Notes: a model not told the origin generated them from the letters alone. A stretch of 64,000 nt of DNA from JBOFOR01 sp051654865 (GCA_051654865.1 JBOFYV010000042.1:62001-126000), one strand, 5' to 3'; counted from the stretch's first letter, positions 18,527 to 27,772 are shown. A program made the numbers and translations.

Positions 18527-18764
18527 AATGTTCACCCCTTTTACCTTATACACTATCTATTTGAGATAATATTAATACTATATATTCAAATAAACAAGAA
18601 AAGGTAACCGATATAAACTTATCTTTTATTGCAAAAATATACTATTTTATACAAAGTAAATGAGGAGTTTCAATACTTTGATGTAATTAAAAGAGTAATA
18701 TTGAAGAATAAATATAGGTGATTAAAAATCTTTAACATTATTAAATATATATGAAGCTTTTTTA

Positions 18765-20141
18765 CTATAAATACAAATCTCTTTCTCCATTTTCTAAACA
18801 AACTAAATTAGTTGATAAGATGTTTTTGATATCTTCTCTTTCAATTTTTAACAATTCATTTTTTATTAAATTGTCACCTAGATTATTAAGTTCATTGTCT
18901 CCGTAGTCTAATAAAAACTCCTTTAAAGTAGTAAGTGCATTAGGTGTGCAAACATTATGTATTTCTCCGCTTTTAGCTAAGCTCATAAATCTATCACCTG
19001 TTCTTCCCATTCTATAGCAAGCAGTACAGTAACTTGGAATATATCCATCCTCAATTAATTCTTTTAATACTTGAATAGGTGTTCTATGATCTTCAAGTTT
19101 AAATTGATCTACAGACTTACCATCTTCCTCATCCTTATAGCCACCAACACCTGTTATTGAACCGGCGCTAATTTGGGATACTCCGTATTTTAAAAGTTCA
19201 CGTCTGATAGAGGCACTTTCTCTTGTAGACATTATTATTCCTGTATAAGGAACTGCTAGACGAGTAATAGCAACTATCTTTTTGAACATAAAATCATCAA
19301 CTAAGTATGGAAAATTGTCTAAATCCATACCTTCAGCTTTTTTTAGTCTAGGGAAAGAGATAGTATGAAAACCAACTCCGAATTTTTCTTCAAGATGAGT
19401 ATTATGCATCATAAGTCCTAAAACTTCGAACTTAGGGTTAGAGAGCCCAAATAATACGCCAGCACCAACATCATCAACGCCTGCCTCCATAGCTCTATCA
19501 AAAGCTGTTAGATGATAATAATAATCATTTTTTATAGACTGTCCATGCATTTTAATAAAAGTTGGCTTATGATAAGTTTCTTGAAATAATATATATGTAC
19601 CAATACCTTTATCCTTTAATCTCTTATAGTTTTCAACTGTTGTAGCAGCAATATTAACATTAACCCTTCTTATGTCACCATTTTCATTAGACGTAGAGTA
19701 AATTGTATCTAAGGCTTCTAATATATAATCTATAGGGCAATTATATGGGTCTTCCCCAGCTTCTAGTGCAAGCCTTTTATGTCCCATTTTTTCTAAAATT
19801 TTTACTTCTTCTTTAATTTCATCCATTGTTAATTTTTTTCTTTTAAAACTGTTACATCTTTGATATCCGCAGTATACGCAGTCATTTACACAATAGTTAG
19901 ATATGTACAATGGTGCAAATAAAACAACTCTATTACCATAGATTTCATTTTTTATTTCTCCAGCGATGTTAAACAATCTATCAAGTTGATCTGTATCTTC
20001 AGTTTCAAGTAAGAGAGCAATATCTCTATAATCTAGTTTTTCTCTATTAGATGCTTTATCTAAAACATTATCTATATCAGACTTAGTTGCAAATCTTGAT
20101 TCTTTTAATAATTGATTTATAAGTTCATGGTTTATAAACAT
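18765..20141 (-). CDS. hydG: [FeFe]-hydrogenase maturation radical SAM protein HydG
   Basis: HydG cleaves tyrosine to supply the CO and CN ligands of the H-cluster. The radical-SAM cluster motif C84-x3-C88-x2-C91 is present, and the HydG-specific C-terminal motif C372-x2-C375-x22-C398 is intact (CTACYRMGRTGDR). That motif distinguishes it from ThiH. The start at 20141 follows a GGAGG that lies inside the longer alternative frame. It overlaps the end of hydE, showing translational coupling. The operon order is TM1266-hydF-hydE-hydG, and no hydrogenase structural gene lies in the window. Confidence 0.95.
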   Translation of the reverse strand: MFINHELINQLLKESRFATKSDIDNVLDKASNREKLDYRDIALLLETEDTDQLDRLFNIAGEIKNEIYGNRVVLFAPLYISNYCVNDCVYCGYQRCNSFKRKKLTMDEIKEEVKILEKMGHKRLALEAGEDPYNCPIDYILEALDTIYSTSNENGDIRRVNVNIAATTVENYKRLKDKGIGTYILFQETYHKPTFIKMHGQSIKNDYYYHLTAFDRAMEAGVDDVGAGVLFGLSNPKFEVLGLMMHNTHLEEKFGVGFHTISFPRLKKAEGMDLDNFPYLVDDFMFKKIVAITRLAVPYTGIIMSTRESASIRRELLKYGVSQISAGSITGVGGYKDEEDGKSVDQFKLEDHRTPIQVLKELIEDGYIPSYCTACYRMGRTGDRFMSLAKSGEIHNVCTPNALTTLKEFLLDYGDNELNNLGDNLIKNELLKIEREDIKNILSTNLVCLENGERDLYL

Positions 20142-21223
20142 TCTATACGCCTCCAATTTATATTATCACCACGAGAGTACTCAGGTAATAGCCCTAATTT
20201 TAAAATACTATTTTCTAAGATTTTATGATACTCATAGGCTTCTTTGCCTGTAGATAACTTGTTATCATAAAGAGAATACTTACTTCTAGATTCTTTAGGA
20301 GATAAGTTGGGCATAATCACATTACAGCCACAATTTAAGCCTTCATTTCTGCCATTTTTGTCTATAGAAGCCAGGGCAGTAGTAGCAGGAAGTAAACAAT
20401 CGGGTATCAATAATCTTGTAAGAGATAACATTAAAGTAGTTTTATCTAAGTCACCAGGCTTAAAGTTTTTAAATGGTGTATCATGGTGAGGAATAAAAGG
20501 ACCTATTCCAATCATATGAGGAGAAAGTTCTTTTATATATAATAAGTCATTTACTAAATCAGCATTAGTTTGGTAAGGAGAACCTACCATAAAGCCAGCT
20601 CCAACTTGAAAACCAATATTTTTTAAATTTAGTAAACATTTTTTTCTGTTATCAAGAGTTAAGTTAGAAGGATGAAGTTTTGAGTAATGACTTGTAGTAG
20701 CTGTTTCATGCCTTAATAAGTATCTATCGGCACCAGATATAAACATTTTTTTATAGGAATCAGAATCTTTTTCTCCAAGAGATAATGTGATTGCACAGTC
20801 TGGATATAATTTTTTTATTGAAGAGACTATATCACAAATTAAGTCATCACTAAAATAATAATCTTCTCCACCTTGAATAACAAATGTTCTATATCCAATT
20901 TCATATCCAATTTTGCAACAGTTTAATACATCATCTTTACTTAATCTATATCTACTAATAGTTTTATTAGAACATCTAATACCACAGTAATAACAATCAT
21001 TTTTACAATAATTAGTAAGTTCGATTAGTCCTCTTAAAAAAACTTTGTTTTCATAATATTTATTACGCGTTTTACGTGCTTTATCAGACAAATATTTTCT
21101 ATAGTTGACTTGACTTGAGTTATAATCAGAGCTGTCTATATTGTCAACAATAAATAATAATTCTTCATAAGATAAGTTATTCGTAGTATATAGTTTATCA
21201 ATTAAATCTTTTATATTATACAT
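20132..21223 (-). CDS. hydE: [FeFe]-hydrogenase maturation radical SAM protein HydE
   Basis: HydE acts with HydG and HydF in assembling the diiron site. The radical-SAM motif C73-x3-C77-x2-C80 (CKNDCYYC) is present, and the length of 363 is normal. The ATG shares a base with the stop of hydF (TAATG overlap), so translation is coupled. It belongs to the BioB/PylB/HydE group; the position between hydF and hydG settles the assignment. Confidence 0.94.
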   Translation of the reverse strand: MYNIKDLIDKLYTTNNLSYEELLFIVDNIDSSDYNSSQVNYRKYLSDKARKTRNKYYENKVFLRGLIELTNYCKNDCYYCGIRCSNKTISRYRLSKDDVLNCCKIGYEIGYRTFVIQGGEDYYFSDDLICDIVSSIKKLYPDCAITLSLGEKDSDSYKKMFISGADRYLLRHETATTSHYSKLHPSNLTLDNRKKCLLNLKNIGFQVGAGFMVGSPYQTNADLVNDLLYIKELSPHMIGIGPFIPHHDTPFKNFKPGDLDKTTLMLSLTRLLIPDCLLPATTALASIDKNGRNEGLNCGCNVIMPNLSPKESRSKYSLYDNKLSTGKEAYEYHKILENSILKLGLLPEYSRGDNINWRRIECL

Positions 21224-22446
21224 TATTTTATAGTCTCCAATAATTTAAAAGGTTCTAAAGTTCTATCTAGTATACCGTTTGTATATGCCATCAATACTCC
21301 ATAATTTACAATAGGAATATCAAGTTGTTTAGCTTTTTCAATTCTACTAATCATAGCAGATCTATTCATCATACAAGCACCACAATGGACAATAAGAGAA
21401 TATTGCTCTAAGTTCTCTTTAAGCGTTATTCCAGATGTGAAATCAAAAATAAGTTTTTTTTGATTTCTACGCTCTAATAATTGAGGAATCTTAAAAGTTC
21501 CAATATCATCGGGTTGCCTATGATGAGTACAACCTTCAGCAATAAGAATTTTATCTCCATCCTTTAAGTTATCAATAGAATAAGCGCCTTTAACTAACTC
21601 ATCAAGATCACCTTTTTGTCTAGCAAATAATATAGAAAATGATGTAAGGGGGATATCATCGGGAGTATCTTCTTTAACTTTATGAAATGCTTGAGAGTCT
21701 GTAATAATAAGTTTTGGTCTTTTATTAAGATTAGATAGAGTTTCTTTTAAGGTATCTTCTTTTGTTATAATAGCAGTAGCACCTACATCTAAAATATCTC
21801 TAGTTACTTGTTGTTGAGGTAAGATAAGTCTACCTTTTGGAGCTGCTTTATCTATTGGAATAACTAAAACTACAATATCATTTGGATCAATTAAGTCAGA
21901 AACTAATTTGAATTCACCAGCATCTTCAGGGATGATATTTATGATATCTTGTTTTAAATTTTCTATTCCGTTTTTTGAAGTTGCACAAACACATGAAATA
22001 GGACATTTAACTAATGCTTTAGTTGAATTTAATACTTTAGAAATATTATTAATTTTATCCGTTTTATTTAATATTAATAAATGAGGAATATTTTTTGATT
22101 TGAATTTTTCTATCAATTCTAAATCTTCTTGTGATAATCCAACACTACCATCTATGACAAGTAGTGCAACATCAGTTTTATCTAGGACATCTAAGCTTTT
22201 ATTTATTCTTTTTTCACCTAAAGTTCCAATATCATCTATGCCTGCTGTATCAATTAACACACAAGGACCAATCGGTAGAATTTCCATAGGTCTAAATACA
22301 GGATCAGTAGTAGTACCTGGTACATTAGATACTATGGCAGCTTCTTGATTGGTAATAGCATTTATAATACTAGATTTTCCTGCATTTCTTTTTCCAAAAA
22401 GTCCAATGTGAACTCTTATGGATTGTGGACTTGAATTAAGACTCAT
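21223..22446 (-). CDS. hydF: [FeFe]-hydrogenase maturation GTPase HydF
   Basis: HydF is the scaffold on which the diiron subcluster is built. It has an N-terminal GTPase with P-loop G18-KRNAGKS-S26, a DTAG switch-II motif and NKTD. The C-terminal cluster ligands are visible as EGCTHH and, further on, HCGACM. At 407 residues it is full-length. It starts 11 nt after the TM1266-family gene and is followed by hydE. Confidence 0.95.
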   Translation of the reverse strand: MSLNSSPQSIRVHIGLFGKRNAGKSSIINAITNQEAAIVSNVPGTTTDPVFRPMEILPIGPCVLIDTAGIDDIGTLGEKRINKSLDVLDKTDVALLVIDGSVGLSQEDLELIEKFKSKNIPHLLILNKTDKINNISKVLNSTKALVKCPISCVCATSKNGIENLKQDIINIIPEDAGEFKLVSDLIDPNDIVVLVIPIDKAAPKGRLILPQQQVTRDILDVGATAIITKEDTLKETLSNLNKRPKLIITDSQAFHKVKEDTPDDIPLTSFSILFARQKGDLDELVKGAYSIDNLKDGDKILIAEGCTHHRQPDDIGTFKIPQLLERRNQKKLIFDFTSGITLKENLEQYSLIVHCGACMMNRSAMISRIEKAKQLDIPIVNYGVLMAYTNGILDRTLEPFKLLETIK

Positions 22447-22457
22447 AGAAATACCTC

Positions 22458-22709
22458 CTAAAATTCTTTTTTAGAAATACTAGTTTTAACAAGTACATTT
22501 GGTATATTGCCAAGTTTTCCGGTAAGACTATTTATAGAATCTAAATCACCTACAACAGCTATACAAACAATAGAAACACCTTCAGTATCACAAGGAATAC
22601 CCATTCGACCTTTTATTATACCTTTAAAATTTGAAATGATTTCATTAAACTTTTGCTGACTCTTGCTAGGTTCTTCTAAAATAGCACTAATAACAGCTAC
22701 TTTTTTCAT
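22458..22709 (-). CDS. TM1266-family iron-only hydrogenase system regulator
   Basis: This small ACT-like protein (83 residues) belongs to the family found at the head of hydEFG operons. The pattern KVAVISAILEEPS at the N-terminus and GIPCDTEGVSIVCIAVVGD in the middle is typical. The role is presumed regulatory and is not proven. The ATG at 22709 has GGAGGT just upstream; an earlier in-frame ATG at 22721 lies before that site. Confidence 0.88.
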   Translation of the reverse strand: MKKVAVISAILEEPSKSQQKFNEIISNFKGIIKGRMGIPCDTEGVSIVCIAVVGDLDSINSLTGKLGNIPNVLVKTSISKKEF

Positions 22710-23017
22710 AATTACCTCCAAAAAAATAAAAAACTTTTCTCTGAAGAAAAGATTCCAACAAAAAGAAAAGTTAGTAATTTCATAATAATATACTTAACTA
22801 TTTCCTTACAGATTAGATAATTCTTTTCTGGTAGGGGTAGCAAATATTAAAACAATTATAAATAGAATAATTAAACTAAAAATAATTGAAGTTAGTTATA
22901 TAGTAGTTCTGAATAAAGAATAAATCTATAGAATAATTTATTTTTATATAATAAATAAATTTAAACAAGAGAATCGAACAAAAAATGTAAAAAAGTGTAA
23001 TAAAAGATAAAAAAATG
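22710..23017. other. Intergenic stretch upstream of the hyd operon
   Basis: These ~300 nt hold no gene I can support. They must carry the minus-strand promoter of the hyd operon, but many near-matches to TATAAT prevent a firm choice. One lone GAAC half-site within ATCGAACAA occurs near 22976, resembling the LexA boxes further on. Confidence 0.5.
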
Positions 23018-23047
23018 TTGAAATCGAACAATGGTTTGGTGTATAAT
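23018..23047 (+). promoter_or_regulatory. Sigma-A promoter
   Basis: TTGAAA (23018-23023) and a perfect TATAAT (23042-23047) are separated by 18 nt. It reads toward the 53-residue protein, leaving a leader of about 110 nt. Confidence 0.75.
23026..23037. promoter_or_regulatory. LexA-box-like site 1 (between -35 and -10)
   Basis: GAAC-AATG-GTTT matches the Gram-positive SOS half-sites GAAC-N4-GTTY, with a C before it. It occupies the promoter spacer, where a repressor would block RNA polymerase. Confidence 0.55.
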
Positions 23048-23058
23048 AAAAAAAGAAG

Positions 23059-23070
23059 GAACGAATGTTT
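23059..23070. promoter_or_regulatory. LexA-box-like site 2 (transcription start region)
   Basis: GAAC-GAAT-GTTT agrees fully with the Bacillus/Clostridium core GAAC-RNRY-GTTY. It lies 33 bp centre to centre from site 1, about three helical turns, just after the expected start point. Confidence 0.65.
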
Positions 23071-23165
23071 AAAAAAAGGGATAAAAAAATTTAAGAAGGT
23101 GTAATAAAATTCAAATACAGGGAATATAATGTGATATAAAGAATTTTTAAAAGGAGTGATAACTA

Positions 23166-23327
23166 ATGATAACGACTAATAGAAAAATCCAAGACATTAC
23201 TTTAAATAATTTAAATAACGGGGAAGTAACTCTAAGGGAGTTAGATGAGATATATAGAAAAATGGGATTTATATTTGTTGCAAGTGAAGGAAAATTCACT
23301 AAGATAAAAAAAGAGATTAAGCATTAG
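23166..23327 (+). CDS. Small hypothetical protein, probably SOS-regulated
   Basis: I do not recognise this 53-residue protein. It starts MITTNRKIQDITLNNL, is charged, has no membrane segment, and contains a predicted helix followed by a KMGFIFVASEGKF strand-like core. AAAGGAGTGAT precedes the ATG by a good distance, and a terminator follows the stop, so it is a monocistronic gene. Its promoter carries two LexA-box-like sites, suggesting induction by DNA damage. Confidence 0.72.
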   Translation: MITTNRKIQDITLNNLNNGEVTLRELDEIYRKMGFIFVASEGKFTKIKKEIKH

Positions 23328-23356
23328 TTAATAAAGATAATTATATAGATAAAAAT

Positions 23357-23402
23357 AAGCCTAGCTAAGTGGATGGATATACATAGCTAGGCTTTGTATT
23401 TT
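23357..23402 (+). terminator. Rho-independent terminator
   Basis: AAGCCTAGCTA pairs with TAGCTAGGCTT, followed by a T-rich tail. It separates the 53-residue gene from the nuclease-like gene. Confidence 0.85.
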
Positions 23403-23416
23403 AAGGGGGAGGAAAT

Positions 23417-24043
23417 ATGAAAATTGTTAGCTATAATATTCATAAAGGTATGGATAGTAACAATAAGCCTACATTAAAAAAAATGGGAAATTATTTATTA
23501 TCACTAGAATGTGATATAATTTGTTTGCAAGAAGTTTTATATCATCAGTATATGGAATTGAAAAAAATACTTAAGATGGAGGGTGTGTTTGCAGCCAATG
23601 TAAAAAATGTAACAATGCTTTATGGTATATGTATATTTTCAATGAAAAAAATTACTTATAGTCAACATAAGTTAATTACAAGTATGAAAGAACAAAGAGG
23701 ATTTATATATGCAAACGTGTTTTCTGATAAGAGATGTATAAATGTTATTAATACGCACTTAGGATTAAATGAAGATGAAAGAAAGATTCAAATTGATGAA
23801 ATACTAAATTATGCATACGAAATTGAAGATATAGTTTTTTGTGGAGATTTTAATGAGAAAAATATATCAATTAATAGGTATAGTGATGCTGCAATTATAG
23901 AAAAAAAACAAAATATATGTACATTTCCAAAAAGCAACTCAAGAATAGATTATATATTTATCGATGAGAACATATGTATACAACATTACTTTGTAGATAA
24001 AGTTGAATTCTCAGATCACTACCCAGTAATAGTAAAAATATAA
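23417..24043 (+). CDS. Endonuclease/exonuclease/phosphatase (EEP) family protein
   Basis: The 208-residue protein shows all EEP superfamily metal and catalytic motifs: N7 in VSYNIHKG, the LQE metal-ligand Glu, NTHLGL, GDFNE, and the final SDHYPV. These enzymes cleave phosphodiester or phosphoester bonds in DNA, inositol phosphates or lipids, and the substrate is not evident here. There is no signal peptide, so it should be cytoplasmic. AGGGGGAGG precedes the ATG. It comes shortly after the SOS-like small gene but is separated by a terminator. Confidence 0.9.
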   Translation: MKIVSYNIHKGMDSNNKPTLKKMGNYLLSLECDIICLQEVLYHQYMELKKILKMEGVFAANVKNVTMLYGICIFSMKKITYSQHKLITSMKEQRGFIYANVFSDKRCINVINTHLGLNEDERKIQIDEILNYAYEIEDIVFCGDFNEKNISINRYSDAAIIEKKQNICTFPKSNSRIDYIFIDENICIQHYFVDKVEFSDHYPVIVKI

Positions 24044-24145
24044 ACTAGTATGACAAAATATGTAACAATATGGTTACACATCTTAAGAAAATATTGTTTC
24101 AATAAAGTTATTAAAATATAATACTTATTGGGATGAGGTGAATTG

Positions 24146-25426
24146 ATGGAAGGTATAAAATCAAAAGATAAAAAAAATGATAAGAATCAAAAGTCAAGAA
24201 TCAAAAAATCAGTTATAATTGGGGTACTAGTATTAGTAGTTAGTGGATTTTCAATAAATTACTTTAATAATACTTATATTTATAGCGATACTATAGCTAA
24301 AAATATTTTTATTGAAGATATAGATGTGTCAGAGCAAACTAAAGACAATGCTATAAACTTAGTTCTAGAAAAGTATGCTCCTAAAAATATTGTTTTAAAT
24401 TATGATGATAAAAGTTATGAAATAGCTCCAGATAAAATAGACTTAAGTTATAATATAGAGTCTGTAGTTAATGAAGCTTTTGATTATACTAAAACAGAGT
24501 CTTACTTTGATAACTTAAAGAGATATTTTGATTTAAATAAGAATAATAGGAAGTATGAAATTAAAGCTAGCTATGATGAAACTAAATTAAGTGAAGAAAT
24601 AAATAAGGTTCAAAATGATATTTATGTAGAAGTTGTAGATGCAAAAGTGTGGGTATCAGATGCGGGAACAATGAGTTATGCACCATCAACTCAAGGTAAA
24701 GAGCTTGATATTCAAAGTACAAAAGAGGCTATTTACAATATGATAGCAAATAAAAGTTTTACAAATATTAATTTGAAAGTTAATACTAAAGAACCTAAAA
24801 TGACTACAGAACAAGCAAAGAGTGTAGATACTTTATTAGCATCATACACAACTAAATTTTCTACAAATGATCCAAATAGAGTTCAAAATATAAGAATAGC
24901 TTCAAATAGAACTAGTAATATACTTTTAATGCCTGGTGAAGAGTTTTCTTATAATAACTTAACAGGAAGAAGGACTTTATCAAATGGGTATAAAGATGCA
25001 CCAGTGATTGTTAATGGAGTTATAGAAGATGGCGTAGGCGGTGGTGTATGTCAAGTATCAACAACTATATTCAATACAGCACTATATTCTGGAATGGATA
25101 TTACATCCAGGAGAAATCACTCTTTAAAATCTAGTTATGTTCCAATAGGACAAGATGCAATGGTAAGTGACGGTGGAAGTGATTTTAGATTTAAAAATCC
25201 TTACAATAATCCTGTAGTTGTCAAAACAACAGTAGGAAATGGAACGGTAAGCTCTAAGATATATGGAAATAGTTCAGATAAGAAGAATATTACGGTAAGA
25301 GTTGACCCATTTAGGGAAAATGGATTAGAAGCAGCAAAAACCTATGTACAATACAGAGATAAAAATGGTGAAGTAATAAATACTAAATATATTTCTAAAA
25401 GTGTTTATAAAAAGCCTAAAAAATAA
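24146..25426 (+). CDS. VanW-family protein with peptidoglycan-binding-like domain
   Basis: A basic N-terminus precedes one transmembrane helix (about 22-43). A PG_binding_4-like region (~70-200) and a VanW domain follow, with GGGVCQVSTTIFN and RRNHSLKSSYVP as landmarks. The body should lie outside the membrane at the cell wall. VanW proteins occur in some vancomycin-resistance clusters and widely in Clostridia, but no van genes are nearby, so a housekeeping wall role is more likely. The ATG at 24146 is chosen with GAGGTG 5 nt upstream. Confidence 0.9.
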   Translation: MEGIKSKDKKNDKNQKSRIKKSVIIGVLVLVVSGFSINYFNNTYIYSDTIAKNIFIEDIDVSEQTKDNAINLVLEKYAPKNIVLNYDDKSYEIAPDKIDLSYNIESVVNEAFDYTKTESYFDNLKRYFDLNKNNRKYEIKASYDETKLSEEINKVQNDIYVEVVDAKVWVSDAGTMSYAPSTQGKELDIQSTKEAIYNMIANKSFTNINLKVNTKEPKMTTEQAKSVDTLLASYTTKFSTNDPNRVQNIRIASNRTSNILLMPGEEFSYNNLTGRRTLSNGYKDAPVIVNGVIEDGVGGGVCQVSTTIFNTALYSGMDITSRRNHSLKSSYVPIGQDAMVSDGGSDFRFKNPYNNPVVVKTTVGNGTVSSKIYGNSSDKKNITVRVDPFRENGLEAAKTYVQYRDKNGEVINTKYISKSVYKKPKK

Positions 25427-25437
25427 TATTTAACTAT

Positions 25438-25482
25438 AAAAGTAAAGCTATAATCCTAAATTGTGATTATAGCTTTACTTTT
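25438..25482. terminator. Bidirectional terminator
   Basis: A perfect 18-bp stem (AAAAGTAAAGCTATAATC and complement) with A- and T-runs on both sides lies between convergent genes. Confidence 0.95.
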
Positions 25483-25486
25483 ATAA

Positions 25487-26251
25487 TTAAATAGCTTTAA
25501 TGTAATTCTCATCATAATTATTATTACAGTTATTAAGACATAAATTCATATTATTCCAAGTGATATTTGATACTTCTTTAGTTTTAACCTGAGGGTTATT
25601 TATATGATTATAAATAGGTTTTAAAATTTCTACATCTACACTCGTTGGATATAAATTTCCGGTCCATCTAGAGGTCATACTGAAGATATTTTTAGAATTT
25701 TTTATACAAATAGGCACGATAGGAACTTGAGCTTTAATAGCCATCCTAAAAGCTCCATCTTTAAATGGCAATAACTTATCGCTTTTAGTCACAACACCCT
25801 CGGGAAAAATTCCTAAACTTGATTTATTTAATAAAATTTGAGTACCATCTTGCATAGTTTTAAGTGCGCGTCTATTATTTTTTCTATCTAAATGAAGACA
25901 GTTTAACATACTTGTCCATCCTGATATTAGGGGCACTTTTTCCCAGTTAGCTTCCTTGGCAATGACCATACCGCAAGGTCTATCAACTACTGATAATAAA
26001 ATAAATGCATCTGCCCAATTTGAATGATTAGAAACAAAAAGAACATTACCACTTGGTAGATTTTCTTTTCCTTTGATATTGATATTTATATTTGCAGTAT
26101 ATAATGATTTATTTATATAATTTTGAGCAACTGCAAATTTATCATTTAAATTGTACTTGTTAGGATACTTTTTTAATTTATTATAAGTAGGTATAAGAGA
26201 TATAAATTTATATAGTTGGTAAATTATATTCTTTACAAATAATAAATTCAT
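25487..26251 (-). CDS. 1-acyl-sn-glycerol-3-phosphate acyltransferase-like protein (PlsC family)
   Basis: The catalytic N75-H76-x4-D81 box is seen in SNHSNWADAF, and the substrate-binding FPEGVVTKS motif follows near residue 150. The family transfers acyl groups to lysophosphatidic acid or related lipids at the inner membrane face. An N-terminal hydrophobic stretch agrees with membrane association. At 254 residues it is a normal size. AGGAGG precedes the ATG on the minus strand. It stands alone between two plus-strand genes. Confidence 0.9.
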   Translation of the reverse strand: MNLLFVKNIIYQLYKFISLIPTYNKLKKYPNKYNLNDKFAVAQNYINKSLYTANININIKGKENLPSGNVLFVSNHSNWADAFILLSVVDRPCGMVIAKEANWEKVPLISGWTSMLNCLHLDRKNNRRALKTMQDGTQILLNKSSLGIFPEGVVTKSDKLLPFKDGAFRMAIKAQVPIVPICIKNSKNIFSMTSRWTGNLYPTSVDVEILKPIYNHINNPQVKTKEVSNITWNNMNLCLNNCNNNYDENYIKAI

Positions 26252-26465
26252 ACGATTTAACCTCCTAATTAAAAGTATTTATTAGTTCGTATACATTATA
26301 GCATATAATTATTGGTAATATAAAATATTTTATACTAGAATGTTTTTACAGTGAATATATTAATGCTAAAATTTACATAGATACATAATATATGGTAAAA
26401 TATAACAAAAGGTGATATAATATATATTAATATAATGCAAAATGTAATAAGAGAGGAATGAATAT

Positions 26466-27413
26466 GTGTTAAACTTTATAGGGAACAGATATAAGTTATT
26501 AAATTGTGAGGGAGATATCGAATTTAATAAAATATATAAAGCCAAAGATGCTTACAATAATGAGAGTGTGTTACTAAAGATAGTTGAGCATACCCCTAGC
26601 ATATCTGAAGATTTTATATCAAATCTAATAGACGAAAGTACTATGTTAAGAGAAATAAATTCTCCATATATATTAAAAATAATAGATGTTGGAGTTCATT
26701 ATACAGATGAAGCAACGTATTTATATATAGTTAATGAATACAGTAATGGAATAGGATTAGAGAGTATAATTAGAGGAAATTATGTCCACTTAGAAGGTTT
26801 AATAAATATGGCAACTCAAATACTAAAAAGCTTAGAGAGTGCATATTCATTTGGCTTATATCATGGAGATTTAAAGCCAAGTAATATTTTAGTGGATGAA
26901 CAATATAATGTAAAAGTATGCGATTTTGGAGTAACAAAAGCTAACAATGGAATAAATTTAAGAGTATGCAATGAAATTAGGTATTTATCGCCACATCAAT
27001 TATGTATAAACTATACGGATAGTGAAAGTGACTTCTTTTCTTTAGGGCTAATATTATTCGAAGCAATTTTCAAAAAATTACCTTTTGGTGAAAGTAAAAA
27101 TGAAGAAGAAATGCTCAAACTAATAGATAAAGGTGTTAATTGGAATACATTAAAAGCTATAAATGGAAATGGAGAACTTGTAAAGATAATAAAAAGATTA
27201 TTAGGAAGGGCTAATAAATATACTAATACTCAGGATATAATAATTGACTTAACCTCGGTTATGTATAATAAAGCAAATATTGAAGATACTTTAGAAATAA
27301 ATGAATATAGTACTAAACAGGAATTAGGTAACACTAAAAGAAAAAAATCAAAATTAGTTTTAATGGCAGGTATAGTAGCTTTAATATCATTGATGGTACT
27401 AATATCTGTTTAA
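26466..27413 (+). CDS. Ser/Thr protein kinase, C-terminally membrane-anchored, no PASTA domain
   Basis: The kinase fold is complete: K38 of the VLLK motif, HGDLKPSN at 133-140, CDFGVTKA with D153, and SDFFSLGLILFEAIF. The catalytic loop has HGD instead of HRD. After about residue 285 there is a basic linker (KRKKSK) and a single hydrophobic helix that ends the protein at 315, so the kinase faces the cytoplasm. Unlike PrkC/Stk1 it has no extracellular PASTA repeats. The GTG start follows AGAGGA by about 9 nt. No phosphatase gene is adjacent. Confidence 0.88.
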   Translation: MLNFIGNRYKLLNCEGDIEFNKIYKAKDAYNNESVLLKIVEHTPSISEDFISNLIDESTMLREINSPYILKIIDVGVHYTDEATYLYIVNEYSNGIGLESIIRGNYVHLEGLINMATQILKSLESAYSFGLYHGDLKPSNILVDEQYNVKVCDFGVTKANNGINLRVCNEIRYLSPHQLCINYTDSESDFFSLGLILFEAIFKKLPFGESKNEEEMLKLIDKGVNWNTLKAINGNGELVKIIKRLLGRANKYTNTQDIIIDLTSVMYNKANIEDTLEINEYSTKQELGNTKRKKSKLVLMAGIVALISLMVLISV

Positions 27414-27419
27414 ATAGAG

Positions 27420-27467
27420 AAACCTAGAATTAAGTTTTGTGAACTTAATTCTAGGTTTATTATTTTT
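27420..27467 (+). terminator. Rho-independent terminator
   Basis: A long perfect stem, AAACCTAGAATTAAGTT and its complement, with a 5-nt loop and TTATTATTTTT after it, closes the kinase gene. It overlaps the 3' end of the small minus-strand gene. Confidence 0.93.
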
Positions 27468-27639
27468 GTAAATCATCGATGACTTCTTTTAACCTATCTC
27501 TACACATGCCACACCCTGTATTAGCTCTAGTAGCTTTTCTAACTTCTTCAAAGGTTGTATTCCCATTATCAATAGCATTTTTAATATCCTCTACAGTAAT
27601 ACCTAAACAGTTACAAATTATATCTTTATAATGCATCAT
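27460..27639 (-). CDS. BFD-like (bacterioferritin-associated ferredoxin) [2Fe-2S] protein
   Basis: This short gene encodes 59 residues beginning MMHYKDIICNCLGITVEDI. The BFD [2Fe-2S] pattern is clear: C-N-C at 9-11 and C-G-M-C at 43-46, in the usual ~32-residue spacing. Such proteins hand electrons to ferritins or act as small redox modules. GGAGG lies just upstream; the second of the two ATG codons (27636) is better spaced. It is convergent with the kinase gene and divergent from bioY. Confidence 0.88.
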   Translation of the reverse strand: MMHYKDIICNCLGITVEDIKNAIDNGNTTFEEVRKATRANTGCGMCRDRLKEVIDDLQK

Positions 27640-27772
27640 AATCCTCCATTAATATTAAAACTTGTTATATTAATATAATTAGTAGTTTAAATATAAATAT
27701 TCATTATATTAATTTTTATATTTAATTCAATGCAAATTATATAAATATTAACATATTAGTTATAATTTATAC

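Noticed and set aside
22976..22984. Third GAAC half-site near the SOS-like promoter
   Set aside because: No GTT half-site follows at the required distance, so it is not a LexA box.
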